From: Malachius bipustulatus | Taxonomy: Eukaryota > Arthropoda > Insecta > Coleoptera > Melyridae | Length of the DNA stretch: 64,000 nucleotides | Direction of reading: 5' to 3' | Assembly: GCA_910589415.1 (NCBI GenBank) | Contig: OU342630.1 | Coordinates: 1,488,001-1,552,000, forward strand | Shown: piece after piece, positions 20,105 to 31,443 of the stretch | Numbering within the stretch: position 1 is the stretch's first letter | Layout: each line of letters begins with the position of its first letter | The notes under the pieces: model-generated | Told to the model about the DNA's origin: nothing | The model's database searches: none | Seen by the model: only the letters and a program-made list of their open reading frames with translations | Made by a program: the position numbers and the translations under genes

Positions 20105-22464
20105 TGACGTTCTTTTTTTCCTAAAGGATCAATTAATAAATTCAGGCCTTGAGAGTGCTCAGTGACACTCTTATAATAACTCTTATATTGAACAGTGAGT
20201 AGGCTGCCGCTAGCTACAAGTGGAGTCGGCGTGGGTTGTGATTTCAAAAAGGGCGCCACATGATTTAAAATTTTAAGCCCTCACTGTCCTTGTTATTTAG
20301 TCCTACTCAAATCATGAAACGATAATATAAGAGCCCTAAATTTAAATTACTCTATAGTTATATCTGATCTCTCAATTGCAATATAAACAAACACACACGC
20401 AGTAGGGGAAGACAATCAAGAAATTCCAAACTAAATTACAATTTATTTCCCGCAAATAATATAATAATGAAAGAATAATAATAATAATAATAAAATGTAA
20501 ATACATAAATTCAATAAATAAATTTAAACTGTAGGTATAGATAACAGGAAACAATAATAAAAAAACAATCCAAATATCTGCCCTAATACCGCACTATCTT
20601 ACCCATCAATTCCGCCAACTTATGATGGTACATACCTAATGACAATATTTATTACAAACAGAGAAAATTTCAGCAGATTATTTTTATTATAGGTACTTAT
20701 TCGTTTCAAAATTTCCTATCACTACTAATTACCAACAGCAAGCTTGCTATCTGTAATGTTCGGTACAAAAAAATGACGAAATTTATAGAAATATTTTTAC
20801 AGATACGCTAAACGAAATTTTTTTAATAATAAATGTATGTCGGAATGTAGGTGTAAGCTGCTTAATAAATTATTCAGTCAAAAAAAAATTGATAACTAAG
20901 GCAGCAGATTATTGACGATTAATACAAAAAAAATCAGTCTATTTAAGTTGGTAATAAATGGTGGTTCTAGATTTTATGAGAAAATAACTTGCGTGTGCGC
21001 GTCCCGTAGACTACCCGAGTCCCGGTGCCAAACTTCCAGGCTGTGTAGTCCGACTGTAGTAGCCCCTTCGTAAGTAGATACAGGGACGGAAGCGACGATC
21101 CAGTACTAGCAGTTATAATTCTGCCCCATAAGAAAAAAACCCTGTGGTACCAAAAAAAAACTTTAAAAGTACCTATGTACAAATGAAGTTTCCAAAAAAA
21201 GAATAATCTAGATTCCCTCCTACTATACAAGATTTATCATAAATATTTTAATAAAACCCCAGTACTGAATTCTGAATTAAAAATTAGTGTAATTTTATCT
21301 ACTACTAAACGTGAACGAAGCAATTTAATCAAACAGAAAAAAATTATGATAAGGGAAGCGAGTGCATGGAATAGACACGAAATAGGCCAAGAGCAGAATA
21401 TTTTAAAATAGAACAGGCACCTACCTTCCAAGAAGGGTTTTCTTCAAATAGATTTCGTGGTTCCCCGATGGATTCCTGTTGGAGTCCTGAGTGTTAATCG
21501 TTGAGATACAAAAAAAACAGGAACACTTAAACGTGAAGTAGTTAAAAGGTCCGGCCAAATCCCAAAATGGAGCAAATTCCTTTCTAGTATCACTTCAAAT
21601 ACACCTAATCAATGAATACCAGAATTTGCAAAGTGCGAAGTGACATAGAGAATATCCGCAAAGCGATGGTTAAAAAAAATACCATTAACTCTTTTCACTC
21701 GCCGCCATATGCCTTCAACAACTTTCCGATTAAAAATGGCCAAGAGAGCCGGTCGAATTATTTCTTATCACAATTTTCAAGTAAATAATTCAAAATAATC
21801 ATTAATAATTGTTCATCTCAACAATAAATTAGATTCCTGTGTGCCGCCTTCTGGAATATAGTGCCCTTGCTCACTAGATGGCTACAACTACCACATAAAG
21901 TAACAACTACATGATATAAGAATCGAAGCAAAAGACAAATAATAATGACCATTTATCATTATTACAATAATTAATTAACAGACCTAGTTATAATATTATG
22001 ACATAAGTAGTGACGGTGGTATGTATTTTTGATTCGAATTAATTAATAGCCGATAACAGAGTAGGCGAGAAGTATAGGAACCGACATAAATATTTAATCG
22101 TGAATTATAATTCAATAAAAGATCCCTGCGCTGATTAGAGTAGAAATCGTCAAGAAATTGATATTGGAAATAATAAAGTTTTTAAAATAACACAGATGTC
22201 TCTATCGGTACTAATTTGACTTTTGTAATTTAATATTCTGCATGTCCTTATCATCCAGAAGCATAAAAAATAATAACAACACAAATAAATCAAATCATTG
22301 CTCCTTCCATTCACGATTCTTATACATTTTAATAGAAATGAAACTAAGGAAAAAAATAAACGTAACAACATCAAAAAACCTAGCCCTTACTTTTTTAAAG
22401 AGTGAAAAGTGTCAAACGACCCCTGTTTCTACGCCACTGGCTTATTGAAATAAACCGAAAATTT

Positions 22465-22879
22465 GTCTGATTATTGCTCTTTATAACTTGTTGTTACACA
22501 CAATAAATTGTCTCAGTTGGGTTATTGTTTCAACAAATATCAACAAAAGAGTGGTCTGTCGGTCGACTCTTTAACATCCTGTATCTCATCAATAAAGCCT
22601 TTTCGAAAAAAAATTTTTCCTACATTTTCGTATTTTTTTAACTTTATCTACAAGTCCTCCAATTTATGGTACTCCATTTAGAAACACCTTGTATACTATT
22701 CTTGTACAGGTTATTCGACATTTATGTCATAAAAAATGTGATTCAAGTAAATAACGATAATAATGATAGCCTAACTAACTCAATAATAATTATGACTTAA
22801 AATTCATAGATATGAAGGTAATATTATCATCTTGATAAGATAAGATAATAGTTTCATAAGATAAGTATATAAAAATATA
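22465..22879. other. Non-coding, remnants of MITE ends
   Basis: No gene. Motifs such as ACATCCTGTATCTCAT (22573) and ACACCTTGTATACT (22692) resemble decayed CAGGGTG-type termini seen elsewhere in the window. Confidence 0.4.
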
Positions 22880-23487
22880 CAGGATGTATCTAAATTACAC
22901 CGAAAAAATTTAAGAGCTGATTCTTTGGTCAAAAATAAACAAAAAATTTCATATAAACGTGTGTCTAGAAATGCACCCTTTTTGAGATACAGGGTGTCAA
23001 AAGAAGATTATTTTACCAGTTTTTTGAAGATATTTGGGGAACCGTTTGATATATGAAACTCACCTTTTGTAAATGTCATATCATTGATATTTATAGCTAT
23101 TTTTTTAAAACTGAGTTTTTTTCATGTGTCATTGTAGAGGAGATCTCAGAAATGAGCGAAGTTTTTTTGCCCTTAATTTTTCGACACTTGTCTTGAAACA
23201 TTCAAAGCGAGTTTTTCATCGTAAATGCCCGTTTTTCTCGAAAATGTCTCACGTTAGCAGTTATAACTAAGAGTATCTTTTTGTGTAGAAAACATTGACG
23301 GTTAAAAATGTGCTTTTAAAATATCAAATTGCCCAGTGTCGTAGATATTAGGGGCAAAAAAATCATTGGACATCCTGTATCTCAAAAAGGGTGCATATCC
23401 AGACACATGTTAATAGGAAATTTTTTGTTTATTTTTTATCAAAGAATCCTCCCCTAAATTTTTTCGGTGTTATTTAGATACACCCTG
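22880..23487. mobile_element. TA-type MITE with about 120-bp inverted repeats
   Basis: The element is 608 bp. It starts CAGGATGTATCTAAATTACA and ends with the complement (TTTAGATACACCCTG), with TA on both sides (22878-22879 and 23488-23489). The arms are about 120 bp and contain a second CAGGGTG-like motif about 110 bp in (GAGATACAGGGTGTC). No coding sequence. Confidence 0.9.
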
Positions 23488-24310
23488 TATACAGTGTGTG
23501 TCACAGGCATGGTACACCCGCTTTTTTTTCTTTATTTTTGGAGATAATTTTTTGAAATTTGGTACGTCGCATATTCTCGATAGAGCGCACGTTTTAGCAG
23601 AAAATCGAATTTTTTCCTACATCCGGTTTTTCCGGAAATGTTAGCAATTTTTTATTTTTAAATGGGACGCTCTATATATTATTATATTTTTGGATTCTAT
23701 ACATTTGTACGAATCCAACAATATCACATAAAAGTAACATTTTAAATGTCAAATTTGTTTTTATTTAATTTTTATTTCTCAATTATAGTGTGTGCCATGA
23801 CTTCAGTTTTGTTCGTCACAGATGCAACATGGGTACACCAAAATGTTCCTTATTGGAAGTACTAGTAGATGGTACCTCGGTACCAATATGGTACCATTTG
23901 AAAAAAATGAATTCAGCTCAAAAAATCATTCCAGTGCGCATTATTTATCCATAAATCACTTAATTTAGTACTTTGAACAAAAATTCAATTTTTGTAGCAT
24001 TAGATGACCCAATTGGAGTAAAACGAAATAGTCATGGCACACTATAATTGAGAAATAAAAAATTAAATAAAAACAAATTTGACATTTAAAATGGTACTTA
24101 TGTGGTATTGTTGGATTCATACAAATGTATAGAATCCAAAAATATAATAATATATAGTGTCCCATTTAAAATAAAAAGTTGGTAACATTTCCGGAAAAAC
24201 CGGATGTGGGAAAAAATTAGATTTTCTGCTAAAAAGTGCGCTCTATCGAGAATATGCGACGTACCAAATTTCAAAAAATTATCTCCAATAATAAAGAAAA
24301 AAAAGGGGGT

Positions 24311-25407
24311 TGAAACGAACTATTTGAATCTTAGAGGGGAAAAATAGTCGTTGAGAGCATGAGACGGTAAAAGATAACAAGGGTCGTAGGTTGAGTCGCT
24401 AGTCTAAGAGGGTCAACAATGATAAGCAGGTCAGCAGAACAACAGGTACTCTTTATTGAAAAATATAAACTATATCACAGTTATTAATAAAAAAAAAAAT
24501 CGCAGATGTTAATATCACAGACTCTTGAGCACGGTTAACAAATAATAAAAAACAAGAGCGTGTAGTATATCCGAATGAACTGATCGATTAAACTTGGTAG
24601 GTAAAGGCACTGAGCTTCGCAGGGTCTCCGGTGTGAGGGTGGAAGTTTAGTTGGTGGTAAACTTCTCAGGTGTCTCAGGTAACACCAATGGGTTGCCTTC
24701 TTGTTTGAGAGAAACTTGCTTCCAGGGACAGAGTCGATTCCAGGTGAAGTTGATTACGGGGGAGAAGTTGCCTCCAGAAAAAAATCAATCCGTAGGCGAA
24801 AATCCGTAAGAGAAAGAATTGCCTCCAAGAAAAAGCTGCAATTTCATAGGTATCAGAGACACTCTTGTATTAATAAACGGTCCGATCGAGTCTGCTTACC
24901 AAGGGTACATAGAATTATGTCCCGTCCTCAAGATAGGTTGAGATCAAAAATGTGATTGACAAAATTTTACATGCGAAGCGAAACTCGATCAGATTTAAAA
25001 GCTGCAATTAAAAACAGCATATTGTATCAACAAAATATTATGATCTGTATAATTCCAACACAATTAATAAAATTTTACGACACTCACCAAGCCAAAAACG
25101 TGGGTGATGTTTATAATAATTTACGTGAAAGTTCACGACGCCATTTCGGGAAAACTTCAGATGTTTGCGGAAACGGTCTTCCTCTAGCGAATCCCAGGAG
25201 CGAAAAGAAAGATCAAATCACAGGTATTTTGTATACCTGATTTATACTCGACAGTCGAGGTCGACGAGACTCGACAGTCGAAGTAGACGAACTCGAGGCC
25301 TCCAGTCGGCCGTGCACTAAACGCCACCATCACTCACTCACTGCGCACGCCCGCCGTTGTCTCCGTGTCGCTGGCATTTAGCCGGTACGTACAAGGTGTA
25401 CGTTACA
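24311..25407 (-). repeat. Solo LTR, about 1.1 kb, gypsy-type
   Basis: The sequence from TGAAACGAAC to ACGTTACA is flanked by GGGT on both sides (24307-24310 and 25408-25411) and interrupts the MITE right arm at matching positions. On the minus strand it begins TGTAACG and ends TTCA. A likely polyadenylation signal AATAAAG lies on the minus strand near 24455, so the LTR reads leftwards. The TG/CA ends and 4-bp duplication fit a gypsy solo LTR left by recombination. No internal element sequence or second LTR is present. The short frames inside are not convincing. Confidence 0.8.
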
Positions 25408-25851
25408 GGGTGTACCATGCCTGTGACCAGTGATACGAATTGTATTATACACGTTGTATTATACACTTGTATAATACGTATTTTTTGTACTATACCAACA
25501 CATTTTGTACCGGTATTAAAAACAAAAAGAAGAACTCTCTGAGATAGACCTTCCCAAATGACAGAACTGACAGAAGTGACAGAACCGAGACCATCCATAC
25601 CATGATTACCATGTGTGATTGGGTCATTACTCATTGTTGAAATTAAAAAAAATATATAATAATTAAAAAAATATCACTACTTTTCTTGAAGTATTTAATA
25701 AAACTAATGAAACTGATTTTTTTGTGGTTTTTCTTTTTATTGCCAGATAATTATTTTTCTTTGAGCAAACAGTATCCAAGTCTATATTCTATATTGCATG
25801 TGGGCTGCCTTCAACTCTATTCCGAAAGGCTTTTCGATTAATATGGTACAT

Positions 25852-28421
25852 ACATTATAACGAATTCCAAGGCATTCGTTGATTATTATTATTTATTTTA
25901 ATTAATCGAGGGGTTTATCAGAAGGATACAGTTTTTACAGCGGTGATTAGCAGGTTATCTCGCCGGCACCGGCTTTATAAGCAGACCCAACGGAGAAGCA
26001 GGCAGATGGATCCGAGGAACTGACTCGAGAACCACTCTCCCTCGCGGTGAACTGAGCTAAGAGGTCTTCAGCAGGAGGCATGTAATGAGTACACTCCGTC
26101 CAGTACTCCGCCGGCTACAGCAGGACGATGAAATGAGTAGAGCCTAGCTGTAACTGGACGTCGGGAGATCGATGAGAGTGAACTGAGCTCCTATCGACTG
26201 CCGGTCATAACAGGGAATCAACCGGGGCTGTAGTGAAGTCCCGGCGGATCCTTTCAGACGACGCCTGGCCTGTATTGAGGGCCAGGAAAACCAGACGTCG
26301 GATCGCAATGTAATGAGTTGTCGATCCGGCAATCCCGTCGCGTCGCGTATTCCGGAGGCCACAGCAGCAGCAGATGCGATACGCAGCGTGCGGTGGTAAG
26401 AGAGCTACTGACGCCGCGGAGCCGGAGGTGAATCGTCTGTCAGGTCGACCAATTAACAGAAGTGCGTGCACCGACGCCAGTATCTCTCGCCAATCAGGCG
26501 GGCCGCCGTGGACCAAAGCCGGCCCACATTGTTCAGGATTCAACAATATTAATTTAATAGGTACAGATATGTGTAAATATCGTAATTGTAAATAAAGATT
26601 TTTATTATTCTAATTGACTTGTCACGGGTAAAAGGGGGCAATTATTCATCCCTGGGGAATCATCTCTACCATACCGAAAATCCCGTTACAACATATAGAT
26701 AGACATACTGGTCATGGGGAAATACACTAAAACCATCTCAGAGCTCATGCAAGAGGCTCTGAATATCGTGGAGGAATGGTGCCTCGGGGCGACGCTTCGC
26801 GTGAACCCTGTCAAAACGGCACTGGTCCCCTTCACCAAAAGAAGCAAGATGGAGGATTTAACCGCACCCATCTTCTTCAATGAACGGCTGCAGGTGAACG
26901 ACCGGGTCAAATATCTGGGAATAACCCTAGATGCAAAACTGACCTGGAATCTTCACCTGCAGAAGGCGATTAATAAAAGTAAAATGGCACTGATGGCTTG
27001 CAGAAGGTCATTCAGTAAAACATGGGGACTAAAACCACGCATGGTACATTGGCTGTATATTGCCGTGGTCAGACCCATACTAACATAGGGCTGTCTAGTC
27101 TGGTGGCCAAAGATCAACCAGAAACAAGCCATTATGAAAATTCAAAGTGTTCAAAGGCTTGCATGCTTAGGCATCACGGGAGCCATGAACACTACATCAA
27201 CGACAGCACTGGGGGCCATACTTGACCTACCTCCTCTTGACATTCATATTAAGAGCGAGGCACGTTTGGGCGCCTACAGGCTGAAACAAAACCAAAACTG
27301 GGATAAACCTGGGAAAACTGGGCATTCCAGAATAACTGATACCATCGCAGATCCTATCCTGGAAATGCAATCCGATGGTATGAGTACTACGATATCATTT
27401 GTAAAACCATTCAGGGTTCTAATGGACTGGAAAGAATGGCAACAAATGGAACACCTGTGCCTGAAAAAAGGGCTGGTCTGGTACACAAACGGCTCAAAAA
27501 CAGAGACAGGTACCGGAGCTGGAGTGCATGGGGTGGTCCCCGGGTGCAATATTTACGTGCCACTGGGGACTCATGCCAGCATCTTCCAGGCTGAAATAAA
27601 TGCAATTAGGCTATGCGTTGGAGAGAATACCAGAAGGAACTATCGAGGTAGGGAAATCTACATCCTCTCCGACAGTCAGGCTAGCCTGAAAGCCCTTGCT
27701 GCTTATGAAATCAGATCAAAACTGGTCTGGGAATGCCTGCAAGACCTCATTGACTTAGCCAGGTGCAACGTGGTGACACTAGTTTGGGTTCCGGGTCACC
27801 GTGGGACGCCTGGTAATGAGGCTGCAGATCAACTAGCCAAGAAAGGCGCTGGGATGAACTACACTGGGCCCGAACCAGTGTTTGGCATCCCAAGGAACAC
27901 TGTACGCGGGGCGGTGGCTCAGTGGGTAAGAACCCAACATAGAGCACACTGGAACCGTATAACAGGAAACAAACATGGTAAGGTGATGATCAAGGAGCCC
28001 TCTCATAACCTTGCCAGACAGATACTGCAACTAAACAGATTGCAGATCAGAACGGTGGTGGGTCTTCTCACAGGACACTGCCACCTAAGAGTACACCTAC
28101 ATAAACTGGGGTTATACAGAGAAGAACCAGTTTGTAGACTCTGCAATGAAGAAGATGAGACAGCTTCTCATGTGATATTCGAGTGTCCAGCACTCGCAAG
28201 AACGCGCTATGTGGTCCTGGGACCAATCAGTCCCGGGAGCCATCTGGCGGAAAAAACCTTGGTTAGCGAACTGCTGAGCCTTGTCATAGGAACGGAGCTC
28301 TTCTAATCAAGGAAAATCTAAATGTGAGAAATACAATAAGCCCGCTGGCTTCAGTGTTTGGGACCACATAAACCATCTCTCACATTTAGTTAAAATACCA
28401 AATACCAAATACCAAATACCA
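25852..28421 (+). mobile_element. LINE-C: internally deleted LINE with (TACCAAA)n tail
   Basis: The insert is bounded by the 12-bp duplication AATATGGTACAT (25840-25851 and 28422-28433) inside the hAT element. A GC-rich non-coding leader (about 25900-26550) with imperfect internal repeats (TGTAATGAGTACACTCCG / TGTAATGAGTTGTC style) is followed by the second half of an ORF2. It ends in tandem TACCAAA units (28397-28421). ORF1, endonuclease and most of RT are absent. A second, 5'-truncated copy of the same 3' end lies at 40395-40695. Confidence 0.85.
26699..28306 (+). pseudogene. LINE-C ORF2 C-terminal half: end of RT and RNase H
   Basis: Begins just after a disrupted RT catalytic box: DILVMGKYTKTISELM follows an out-of-frame Tyr/Asp codon group. 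RT thumb motifs include RVNPVKTALVPFTKRSK and VKYLGITLDAKLTW. A TAG at about 27087 interrupts before GCLVWWPK. The frame then runs to 28306. RNase H is well preserved: LVWYTNGSKTETGTGAGVHG (first Asp changed to Asn), IFQAEINAIRLC, YILSDSQASLKAL and WVPGHRGTPGNEAADQLAKK. A C-terminal CCHC-like finger follows (CRLCNEEDETASHVIFEC). Upstream domains are missing. Confidence 0.88.
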
Positions 28422-29059
28422 AATATGGTACATTATGTAAGAACAAGAAGAAATTTTGATTCTTTTCAAAAATTCAGCAAAAAACAAACCGCGGTAGGTA
28501 TCTCTGTAGGAATTCCTTTATAATTACATAGGTTGTACTGGTACTACGTTGGTATTTTGATGCCATCTAATTATAAGTTTATGAATTCAAAATGAAAAAA
28601 ACTTTTGTATTCTCGAAGTTCCCAGTTATTTATTTGACTCCTGCTGATTCGGCCTGAATTTCGGATTAAAAGGTAAGTGTGTTCGTCTATTTAACTATTT
28701 ATCAAGTGTGTGGCTGGCTGCATGAGCTTGCTTAGGATAGGCTGGATAAGCCAATAATTATCGTAGTGGAACGAATTTGTCTTATCTACACAGTTAAGAC
28801 ACAGAAAAGACTTAATATTCTGTGGTTAAGACCGAAGGAAAAGGAAGATCCCTCTTTCTTAAATAACAAAAATAAAAGCTTGGCTAAGAATTTGTAGTCT
28901 GGATAATGAATTGATCAATGAAAGGAGACAACTGACAAGTGACCGTAGTTTTTGGTAACCTTCAAATTTGTATTATACGGTATTTTAAACCGTATTATAC
29001 GCTGTATAATACAAAAAAAAAAACGTATTTTTGCATCACTGCCTGTGACACACACTGTA

Positions 29060-29880
29060 TAATACTTCAAACTTGACTTCTTCTTTGATATCGTTGAGAA
29101 AAAAGAGGTTATGAGATTGGCTTACATAATCGACTTTTTTTTCCTGCGAAACCTAAAATAATAATAAAACTACACCTGAAGACGTGAGGGCTCAGTTCGA
29201 TATCATAAAAAGGAGGTTGTACTCTCCCTCAGGGGCGGCAAAAGACAGATGTACAGTCTGGGCCTCGTTGAGACATGTGCCGGTCAGCGATTCCTCCCAG
29301 GCGGGTTGAAATATCAGGCTCAGGGTGTTGAACTCCAATATTCAGATACAGACGGCAGTAAAACCCTCGGGTAGCAGCGAAGATCTCTCCCATAAAAGCA
29401 GATATCGATACATGGAATTGCAAAAGTGAAAATGGCGTCGGTAAAGATAATTGAAGATCTACTTCGTAGGTAGCTTTGTAGATAAGATAAGATAACACTG
29501 AAAACGATAGGGTAGGTAATAAGAAGTCCTGTTAGAGAATATTTTAGATAGTTTAATGCTCTACTTACCCAATATAAATTGGTTCTTATAAGATAGATTG
29601 GAAGTGCGCGTGTGACATCTCCGACACCAGAAAGGAAAATAGCGTCTTGCCCGGAACTACAACGGTTTTTTTTTCGCGCAAGTCAAAGATGGGTGCCGGA
29701 TTAAATTTATTAAACTAATCAGTAGAGACATCTATGTTTCTTGTTTGTTTAAAAGGGAAAGGTATAAAATTGTTCGAAGAGAACTACAGTTTGTCTTGAA
29801 ATACAGGGACCTTGAACTTGCTGGGTTTGTAGACTAGTTCTGCTACTCTACAACAGGTGGCTCTCTACGAGTACTAGAAT
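29060..29880. other. Non-coding; possible left part of an LTR
   Basis: No gene. From about 29535 (TGTTAGAGAATATTTTAG) to 30429 (ATTTTCA, followed by TGGGGCCTGATG) the sequence has LTR-like features: a TG start, a CA end, AATAAA near 30392, and TGG one base after the end. No second copy and no duplication were found, so this is only a suggestion. The MITE at 29881-30349 would lie inside it. Confidence 0.3.
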
Positions 29881-30349
29881 TAGGGAACCTGTATTACCGC
29901 TTTACTAGGGTAGCTAGTTCTCATTTCTTATTCTCATTCTCACAAAAAGTTGGGAAAAAAGTTGGGAATGTCAAATTTTACTTCATAAACGTCAGATTTT
30001 ACATGAACGTACAACTATCTAAAAATTCACATAATTTTTTATTAAGTCCGCGTATTAAAACATATTTTTCTCAGTAACTACGTGTTAGATACTAAAGTCT
30101 ACAGCTTCGTAGATCCTATATAAACCCGTAATTTTGTTTTTAATACCCACTGAAAGAGGATTATCGATTTCTATTCGTGTTATTATTTTGTTTCATTTTT
30201 CAAACTTTGCTTTTTTCCACTTGATACCTACTACGGCTGTGACCAAATGTGCCAAAAATATGACATCCAGCTGTTCAAACATAACCGTGTTTAGTAAACG
30301 TCAAAAAGTGAATGCGCTACCCTAGTAAAACGGTAATGCAGGTTCCCTA
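29881..30349. mobile_element. Short hAT-like MITE with 8-bp duplication
   Basis: The element is 469 bp with terminus TAGGGAACCTGTATTACCG, the complement at the other end, and ACTAGAAT on both sides (29873-29880 and 30350-30357). The 8-bp duplication suggests the hAT group. The inverted repeat is about 35 bp. No coding sequence. Confidence 0.85.
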
Positions 30350-31443
30350 ACTAGAATCGGTTCTTTTTGATCGAATTAAAGGATTGCGTTGATGAATAAA
30401 TCTTTATTTGTTCAATCAAAGATTCCTTTGGATTTTCAATGGGGCCTGATGAAGATAAGCACTAACAAACGTTACAACATATTAACATAATATTTCACTC
30501 CTACAAAATCCAAAAAAAAGTTTTTACACAAATTTTTTTAATAACTTTACATTTTGTACTCACTCGGTAATTTATACTTTTTCTTGAGATAATTCTCTTC
30601 TGGGGTCTTCCCATAGCGACGCTTTCGGGTGATGCAGCGCTCCTTTATTTTCTCGCATCCCCATACCATGATGATTAGAAGTCCACCGGATTACATTTGG
30701 GTTGTCAGGTTGCAATTTCCGTGGTCCATCTTGAAGTAGGATGAGTCCCAAGGTCCGTCTCGCAGTCAGGATCGAAGTTCTAAGTCAGGGTTCGTAGGCA
30801 GGCAGGATCAGAAGATTGGGTCCTCAATTCTAAGGCAGGTTGGTCCATCACGAAGGCAGGCAGGGTCAGAAGCCAGGGTCCGTTTCGACGGCAGGCATGA
30901 TAAGCCTGGACTGGCAGGATCAGACCAGGGTTCGTTTCGAAGGCAGGATCGCAATGTGATAAACTATTAGTAAACTTGCAGGATCGCCATGTGATAATCT
31001 AGGAGTAAAACTTGCAGGATCGCCATGTGATAAATAAGGAGGATAATTAAAAGGTGATTGGGTTTTGATTAGTTTATTGTTTAACACTTAACCACTACAT
31101 AACGACGGTTGTCTGTATCTAATAATTCTAACTAATAATAATCGTAACTCATAATGACCTGATTAGTAATAATTGTAATTGATAATAGTTCTTAATAATT
31201 CTCGGATAGAGTGTCCATCTATTATATATTGCTGGGTCAATGCCAACGGCATTGTTTACCCTTACTCAGCATTATACTGCAAGGTTGGGTTACTTCTTTG
31301 TTATTAAACATTATTTATGTGTGTCAGTATAATATTACAAATACTATTTGTTTTCATAACAAGATAAGTTAATTAATTGACTTTAAAATATTTACTTATT
31401 GAAAGTAAGATTTCCATGCTAATAATCTTAACTGGCCCATGAC
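30350..31443. repeat. Non-coding, with degenerate tandem repeats and an LTR-like right part
   Basis: Between about 30700 and 31045 there are imperfect repeats built from GGCAGG-x-ATCAGA and GGGTCCGT pieces. They end in three copies of a unit of about 37 bp around CAGGATCGCCATGTGATAA (30945-31045). Read on the minus strand, 31450 to about 31060 looks like an LTR upstream region: TGTCATGGGCCAGTTAAG, a TATATAATAG box near 31225, and AATAAA near 31080. No partner LTR was found. No gene. Confidence 0.45.

Larger units (their letters stand above)
19476..22464. mobile_element. 3-kb inverted-repeat element without coding capacity
   Basis: Inverted terminal repeats of about 100 bp: 19476-19580 begins AAATTTTCGGTTTATTTC and 22365-22464 is its reverse complement with few mismatches (shared GAAACAGGGGTCGTTTGAC). 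The interior between the inner hairpin and the right arm (20105-22365) has only short unconvincing frames. A simple (AAT)n run is at about 20476-20491. The duplication is ambiguous because the termini run into AATT; a 4-bp AATT is possible. Superfamily not assigned. Confidence 0.75.
25428..29041. mobile_element. Non-autonomous hAT element carrying LINE-C
   Basis: Ends CAGTGATAC (left) and GCATCACTG (right), with the 8-bp duplication CCTGTGAC at 25420-25427 and 29042-29049. CAGTG-type termini and an 8-bp duplication are the hAT signature. Subterminal repeats of TGTATTATAC type occur near both ends. After subtraction of LINE-C the element is about 1.03 kb with no transposase frame. Confidence 0.9.
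23492..29057. mobile_element. TA-type MITE expanded by nested insertions
   Basis: Terminus CAGTGTGTGTCACAGGCATG at 23492 and its complement ending CACACACTG at 29057, flanked by TA (23490-23491 and 29058-29059). The arms are about 300 bp and meet near 23830-23960. The right arm is split by a solo LTR after 24310 and by a hAT element after 25427. Without these two inserts and their duplications the element is about 843 bp. It directly abuts the preceding MITE; the border reads TATA, one TA belonging to each. Confidence 0.9.

Noticed and set aside
24701..25240. Two consecutive frames of 84 and 94 codons
   Set aside because: They lie within a solo LTR and show no family features.
26144..26595. 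Overlapping frames of 72-113 codons on both strands
   Set aside because: They reflect GC-rich repetitive leader sequence of LINE-C; composition explains the open frames.
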